Source: Halorubrum cibi
Lineage (GTDB): Archaea > Halobacteriota > Halobacteria > Halobacteriales > Haloferacaceae
Reading direction: 5' to 3'
NCBI RefSeq assembly: GCF_900182635.1
Contig: NZ_FXTD01000002.1
Location: forward strand, 287,640-351,639
DNA length: 64,000 nucleotides
Shown here: piece after piece, positions 60,128-64,000 of the stretch
How the letters are laid out: each line of letters opens with the position of its first letter
How positions within the stretch are numbered: position 1 is the first letter of the stretch
Made by a program: the position numbers and the translations under genes
The notes under the pieces: model-generated
Told to the model about the DNA's origin: nothing
Databases searched by the model: none
Seen by the model: only the letters and a program-made list of their open reading frames with translations

Positions 60128-60157
60128 TATTGTATTGAATATCCAAAACCGTTATGG
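60128..60157 (+). promoter_or_regulatory. Promoter of the thioredoxin unit with TATTGTA site
   Basis: GAGTATTGTATTGAATATCC (60125-60144 region) followed by CCAAAACCGTTATGG; the TTATGG lies about 27 bp before the ATG at 60182. The same two blocks precede the TauE unit. Confidence 0.6.
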
Positions 60158-60181
60158 GCGTGGGGCGTGTATCCATCGGTG

Positions 60182-60526
60182 ATGACACAAACCAGCGAAT
60201 CCGTGCCGACCGAACCCGTCGGACTCGAGAACGCGGCCGACTTCGACGACTTCGTCGCCGAGCACGACGTCGTGCTCGTGGACTTCTACGCCGACTGGTG
60301 TGGACCCTGTCAGATGATGGAACCGGCGGTCGAGGCGGTCGCGGCGGAGACGGACGCCGCGGTCCTCAAGGTCGACGTGGACCGGCATCAGGGACTCGCC
60401 GGCGAGTACGGCGTCCAGGGCATCCCGACGCTCCTGGTGTTCGCCGACGGTGAGGTCGCCGACCGGATGGTCGGCGCACAGACCGAGGACGCCCTCCGCG
60501 AGGCCGTCACCGGCCGTCTCGAGTGA
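60182..60526 (+). CDS. trxA: Thioredoxin
   Basis: A 114-residue thioredoxin with the redox motif WCGPC in DFYADWCGPCQMMEPAVEAV and the cis-Pro of VQGIPTLLVFADGE. It reduces disulfides or persulfides in the cytosol. ATG at 60182 fits the leaderless promoter; a GTG five codons upstream (60167) is possible. It heads a unit with a class V aminotransferase and a methyltransferase. Confidence 0.93.
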   Translation: MTQTSESVPTEPVGLENAADFDDFVAEHDVVLVDFYADWCGPCQMMEPAVEAVAAETDAAVLKVDVDRHQGLAGEYGVQGIPTLLVFADGEVADRMVGAQTEDALREAVTGRLE

Positions 60527-60576
60527 TGTGCGGCTCGACACCGACGCCCGCTTCGATGGCGGTGGTGGCCGCATGA
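60526..60576 (+). CDS. 16-codon bridging ORF between thioredoxin and aminotransferase
   Basis: A mini-frame (starts MCGSTPTPAS) whose ATG overlaps the thioredoxin stop (TGATG, 60524-60528) and whose TGA overlaps the next ATG (ATGA, 60573-60576). It could relay ribosomes from one gene to the next. No sign of function for the peptide. Confidence 0.3.
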   Translation: MCGSTPTPASMAVVAA

Positions 60577-61691
60577 CCCCGCGTGAACTGCGGGCGGACG
60601 TTCCGGCCCTGGACGAGGACACGGCGTACCTCAACTACGGTGCGCACGGGCCGAGCCCGGAGTACGTCGTCGACGCCGCCGCCGACTTCCTCGCCGACCA
60701 CGAGTACGACCCGATCGGGACCGACCCCTACGAGCGCGCGTTCGGGACCTACGAGACGGTCCGCGAGCGGATCGCCGAGTTCCTCGGGGCCGACGCCGAG
60801 GAGATAGCGCTGACCGAGAGCACGACCGACGGGATCGCGCGGATCGCCGCCGCGATCGACTGGGAGCCCGGCGACGTCGTCGTCCGGACCGATCTCGAAC
60901 ATCCGGCGGGCGTACTCCCCTGGCGGAAGCTCGAGGAGGAGGTCGGAATCGAGGTCCGCGTCGTCGAGACCGAGGACGGTCGGATCGACCGCGACGCCTA
61001 CGCCGAGGCCGTCGCGGACGCGCAGCTCGTCTGTTTCAGCGCGATCACCTGGACGCACGGCACCCGGCTGCCCGTCGAGGACCTCGTCGAAACCGCGAAC
61101 GACGCGGGCGCGTTCACCCTCGTCGACGCGGTCCAGTCGCCGGGGCAGGTCCCCGTCGACCTCCACGCGTGGGGCGCGGACGCGGTCGCGGGTGCCGGCC
61201 ACAAGTGGCTGCTCGGGCCGTGGGGAGCGGGCTTCCTCTACGTCGACCGCGAGACCGCGGACGGGATGACGCCGGGGTCAGTCGGTTACCGCGGGGTCGA
61301 GACGCCGACCGCACGCGACATCGAGTACGCGCCGGGCGCGAAGCGCTTCGAGATCGGGACCACCACGCCGGCGGCGCACGTCGGGCTGCTCGAGGGGATC
61401 GACGCGATCGAGTCGATCGGTCTCGACGCCGTCACGGACCGGATCGAGGACCTCACCGACCGCCTGAAGGAGGGGATCGGCGAGGAGCGACTGCTGAGCC
61501 CGACCGAGTACGAGACCGGGCTCGTGACGGTCGACGTCGCGGAGCCGGAAGCGACCGTCGAGCGGCTCCTCGATCGGGGGATCGTCATTCGTGACCTCCC
61601 GCATCCGGACGCGGTCCGCGTGTCGGTTCACGCGGTCTCGACGGAGCGAGAGATCGACGACGTCGTCGAGGCGCTGAACGAGGAGCCGTAA
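60573..61691 (+). CDS. Class V aminotransferase (cysteine-desulfurase-like)
   Basis: A 372-residue PLP enzyme of the SufS/IscS-kynureninase superfamily. The catalytic Lys is in VAGAGHKWLLGPWGAGFLYV (about residues 205-224), with the cofactor-contact pattern ALTESTTDGIARIAAAI earlier. The active-site Cys loop typical of true cysteine desulfurases is not clear, so the substrate may be cysteine, selenocysteine or another. The start ATG at 60573 follows the bridging mini-ORF. The stop overlaps the methyltransferase (TAATG). Confidence 0.85.
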   Translation: MTPRELRADVPALDEDTAYLNYGAHGPSPEYVVDAAADFLADHEYDPIGTDPYERAFGTYETVRERIAEFLGADAEEIALTESTTDGIARIAAAIDWEPGDVVVRTDLEHPAGVLPWRKLEEEVGIEVRVVETEDGRIDRDAYAEAVADAQLVCFSAITWTHGTRLPVEDLVETANDAGAFTLVDAVQSPGQVPVDLHAWGADAVAGAGHKWLLGPWGAGFLYVDRETADGMTPGSVGYRGVETPTARDIEYAPGAKRFEIGTTTPAAHVGLLEGIDAIESIGLDAVTDRIEDLTDRLKEGIGEERLLSPTEYETGLVTVDVAEPEATVERLLDRGIVIRDLPHPDAVRVSVHAVSTEREIDDVVEALNEEP

Positions 61692-62248
61692 TGGGGTTTC
61701 ACACGTTCGACGCTGACCGCGCGGCGAAGCTCGAGGACCCCGAGCGCTACGCCTGGGTCTCCCGCGAGGAGCTGATCGACGTGGTCGACCCCGCCCCGGA
61801 CGCCACGGTCGCCGACCTCGGCAGCGGAACGGGATTCTACACCGACGACGTCGCGCCCCGCGCCGGGATGGTGTACGGCGTCGACGTCCAGGCGGAGATG
61901 AACGACCGCTACCGTGAGAAGGGGCTTCCCGAGAACGTCGACCTCGTCGAGAGCGACGTGGCCGACCTCCCGTTCGACGCGGCCGCGCTCGACGCCGCCT
62001 TCTCGACGATGACGTTCCACGAGTTCGCCGGCGACGACGCGATCGCCGAGCTCGCCAGGGTGGTGCGGACCGACGGACGCCTCGCGATCTTCGACTGGTC
62101 CGCCGACGGCGACGGCGAGGCCGGACCGCCGCTCGACGAGCGATACGACCTCGCGGACGCGACCGCGATGCTCGAGGCGGCCGGCTTCGAGGTGGTCCAC
62201 GGAACGACCCGCACCGAGACGTTCGCTATCGTCGCGCTGGCACCGTAA
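61691..62248 (+). CDS. Class I SAM-dependent methyltransferase
   Basis: A 185-residue methyltransferase: motif I VADLGSGTGFYTDDVA (about 40-55), the acidic GVDVQAEM and DVADLPFDAAALDA follow. It starts HTFDADRAAKLEDPERYAWV like UbiE/MenG-type haloarchaeal proteins. It overlaps the aminotransferase stop (TAATG). Substrate is unknown; as the last gene of the unit it may methylate a thiol or sulfide. Confidence 0.85.
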   Translation: MGFHTFDADRAAKLEDPERYAWVSREELIDVVDPAPDATVADLGSGTGFYTDDVAPRAGMVYGVDVQAEMNDRYREKGLPENVDLVESDVADLPFDAAALDAAFSTMTFHEFAGDDAIAELARVVRTDGRLAIFDWSADGDGEAGPPLDERYDLADATAMLEAAGFEVVHGTTRTETFAIVALAP

Positions 62249-62411
62249 GGGGAGATCGGGAAACGTCGGCTCGGTTGAGATACTCAGGCGGGAGTGCTGA
62301 TCCGCTTCCGGACCCGGTGGATGTGGTCCCGCGTCGGACTATCGACCCGTCCGTCTATCCGTCACTCGTCGGCGGAAGGCGACGCACCCGAACGGACGGA
62401 AACGACGTGGG

Positions 62412-63206
62412 TCAGGTGTCGTTCGGTTCGTAGGCCTCGAACCAGTCAGTGACGGCTCCCTCGATCGCCCCGGTCGTGCTCCCGATATTCAGCATCTGGT
62501 AGCCGTTCGCCGCCTTCTCGTTGACGTCATCCATGCCGAGCCCGAGACCGGCGACGGGGACGTCCGCGTCGACGGCCGCCGATCGAACCGTCTCGACGGC
62601 TTCGGCCACGTTCGGATGGTCGATCTCGCCGGGGTGGCCGAGCGATACCGAGAGGTCGAACGGGCCGACGAAGACGAAACCCAACTTCGGGACCGCCAGG
62701 ATCTCGTCGAGGTTCTCGATGGACGCCTCAGTCTCGATGGTCACGCCGACGAGGGTCTCCCGGTCCTCGGTGGCGACGTACTCGTCGGCGAGACCCCAGC
62801 GAGACGCCCGCGGCGATGCCAGTCCCCGATCGCCGGGGCCATCGTCGTAGCGAAATCGGGCGGATCGGACCGCATCTCGGACCTCTCCGGCGGTTTCCAC
62901 GCGGGGGAGGAACACGTTTCTCACCCCGAGGTCCAGCGCTTTCCGGACGAGCGTCGGGTCGGTGTCGGGAAGCCGAACGAGTAGTTCCACGCCCGTCCGT
63001 TCGGCCGCACGGAGCAGGTCCTCCACCCGACTCCCGTCCCACGGGTCCGGGCCACCGTGTTCGAGATCCAACCAGACGAAATCGACGCCGAGTTCGCCGT
63101 AGAACTCCACCAGCGTCGGACTGTACGTGTTGTCGAGTACGCCGAGCGCGACGTCTCCGTCGTCCAGGGTCGCGGCGAGGTCGTTGGCAGGTCGGGAGGC
63201 GTTCAT
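62412..63206 (-). CDS. HpcH/HpaI family aldolase
   Basis: A 264-residue class II pyruvate aldolase-like protein, splitting 2-oxo-4-hydroxy acids. The TIM-barrel motifs are DFVWLDLEHGGPDPWD, ALDLGVRNVFLPRVETAGEV, GVTIETEASIENLDEILAVP (metal-binding Glu) and GFVFVGPFDLSVSLGHPGEI (metal-binding Asp). Substrate may be a 2,4-dihydroxy-hept-2-enedioate-like acid or another. It is not clustered with catabolic genes. Confidence 0.9.
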   Translation of the reverse strand: MNASRPANDLAATLDDGDVALGVLDNTYSPTLVEFYGELGVDFVWLDLEHGGPDPWDGSRVEDLLRAAERTGVELLVRLPDTDPTLVRKALDLGVRNVFLPRVETAGEVRDAVRSARFRYDDGPGDRGLASPRASRWGLADEYVATEDRETLVGVTIETEASIENLDEILAVPKLGFVFVGPFDLSVSLGHPGEIDHPNVAEAVETVRSAAVDADVPVAGLGLGMDDVNEKAANGYQMLNIGSTTGAIEGAVTDWFEAYEPNDT

Positions 63207-63454
63207 AGCCCACCTGACGGGAGAGTACCCGTCGGGACGGCTTCGCCGGTCGTCGACCCGGCCTCAAGGCCGTCGATCCTCGCTCGAACTCCCCTCCGGC
63301 CCTCGCCATCCGTTCCGTTCGACTCTTCAATGATCTGTACTTCGATCGCTTCTTTCATCGTTTCGGATGCGTTCATCACGTTCCAACCGTTCCGTCCGAA
63401 CGGGGTTTGACTCGGATTCGATGCCTCCGCCTCGACGCTGCCGTCGGTTGGCAG

Positions 63455-63694
63455 TCAGCGCTTGAGTCGAACCTCGTCGTCGGTGATACCGTCGATGCGT
63501 CCCGATTCGAGCAGATAATCGTCCGCATCCGCGTCTCCCCACCCGAGTTTAGAACGGATGGAATCCGCGATTCCGGGGTCCGGGTCGACGTACGCTTTCC
63601 CGTTTTTGACCTGTGTAACCATCCCGATCTTCTTGCCCTTGGAGTTGACCACTCGCTTCCCCTCGTCGTCATCGGATACCTTCGTTCGTTCCAT
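63455..63694 (-). CDS. Small PRC-barrel-like protein
   Basis: A 79-residue protein starting ERTKVSDDDEGKRVVNSKGK and continuing KIGMVTQVKNGKAYVDPD, a PRC-barrel-type beta strand pattern common in short haloarchaeal proteins. Helical middle (IADSIRSKLGWGDADADDYL) is followed by a short strand. Function unknown. The start at 63694 fits the family N-terminus; the longer frame lacks resemblance. Confidence 0.7.
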   Translation of the reverse strand: MERTKVSDDDEGKRVVNSKGKKIGMVTQVKNGKAYVDPDPGIADSIRSKLGWGDADADDYLLESGRIDGITDDEVRLKR

Positions 63695-63896
63695 CGCGTG
63701 TTCTCGGAGGGGACTCCGGCGGATTGTTATGGATGCCATATCCGTACACGAAACCAATAATTCTCCGTTACCGGGAGTTCACAACGGCACGTCCGGCGAT
63801 CCGGGCCGCAAACACCGACTGGTCGGTACCGTTCATACCGGTTCCATCGAAACACGATCTCGTTGATACTGTTCCCCCGATCGTGGTCAAGATAGC

Positions 63897-64000
63897 CTAA
63901 GCAACTGCTGTGTTGAATAGATGCTGAGTCACGGTCACAGCGGCTCACACAGCGGTTCTATGTTGGTGATGGCGAACATCAAGACAATCTCACGGAACTG
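63897..64000 (-). mobile_element. Edge of an insertion sequence
   Basis: From about 63897 the base composition drops relative to the chromosome and a transposase C-terminus begins at 63935. The element end is probably near 63897-63905 (GCCTAAGCAACTGCTGTG), but the inverted repeat partner lies outside the window. Confidence 0.5.
63935..64000 (-). CDS. Transposase C-terminal end (gene continues beyond window)
   Basis: Read on the minus strand from the window edge this gives FREIVLMFAITNIEPLCEPL and a TGA stop (63935-63937). The pattern FREIVLMFAITNIE resembles the C-termini of haloarchaeal IS5-like transposases. Only 21 codons are in the window, so the family is tentative. Confidence 0.5.
   Translation of the reverse strand, partial: QFREIVLMFAITNIEPLCEPL

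Noticed and set aside
63207..63454. Gene between the aldolase and the PRC-barrel-like protein
   Set aside because: Short frames on both strands lack family resemblance; only promoter-like sequence can be assumed.

Overview
The window is a GC-rich (roughly two-thirds G+C) piece of a haloarchaeal chromosome. The evidence is the very acidic proteins, Asp/Glu-rich inserts, TTTATA-type TATA boxes about 26 bp before leaderless ATG starts, and a set of genes that together are archaeal or haloarchaeal: ftsZ2 with cdrS/cdrL, a proteasome-activating nucleotidase, rfcS, rps8e, a SAMP ubiquitin-like protein, a GHMP-type shikimate kinase, cofH, pyruvoyl arginine decarboxylase, and several Halobacteria-only families. 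The style resembles Halorubrum, but the species cannot be fixed from sequence alone. Most of the window is ordinary core chromosome.

Layout. 1-6.6 kb: end of dihydrofolate reductase, rlmE, methylmalonyl-CoA mutase B12 subunit plus meaB, an alpha/beta hydrolase, a receiver-PAS regulator, a DUF4442 thioesterase-like protein and ncsA. 6.7-14.2 kb: a cell-division and chromosome block, ftsZ2-cdrS, cdrL, a coiled-coil acidic protein and smc-scpA. 14.2-23.5 kb: mtnP, SRPBCC protein, a UPF0324 permease with a tiny coupled membrane protein, an mqo-like flavoprotein, HD phosphohydrolase, phosphoribosyltransferase, gatB, a SAMP2-like protein with a tail beyond its Gly-Gly, GNAT, RDD, LMW phosphatase. 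23.6-29 kb: the phosphate regulon phoU-pstB-pstA-pstC-pstS. 29-36.6 kb: DUF proteins, aroK-aroQ, a MazF-type toxin-antitoxin cassette bracketed by 31-bp direct repeats, a CBS/DUF21 membrane protein, a flavoprotein and pdaD. 37-50.9 kb: panA, a HalX response regulator, membrane proteins, M29 and M48 peptidases, LysE, cofH, etfBA, rfcS, rnhB, rps8e. 51-53 kb: ferredoxin, tRNA-Leu(UAA) with an array of tRNA-tail/hairpin units behind it, and menB.

53.1-62.3 kb is the most coherent accessory-looking region. It has an ABC importer of the sulfonate/taurine/nitrate class, a two-domain universal stress protein, a TrmB-like regulator with three cysteines, a DsrE-family sulfur protein, a small membrane protein, a DUF7512-like mini-protein coupled to a TauE/SafE exporter, thioredoxin, a class V aminotransferase (cysteine-desulfurase-like) and a methyltransferase. 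Four of its promoters share the half-site TATTGTA, and several genes are preceded by 16-21-codon mini-ORFs that overlap the next start by ATGA. I read this as a candidate sulfur/redox regulon.

The end of the window (62.4-64 kb) has an HpcH/HpaI aldolase, a small PRC-barrel-like protein and the C-terminal tip of a transposase. Three non-coding stretches (36.6-37.1, 50.1-50.5 and 51.5-52.0 kb) carry a dispersed repeat family with an almost invariant 24-nt core.
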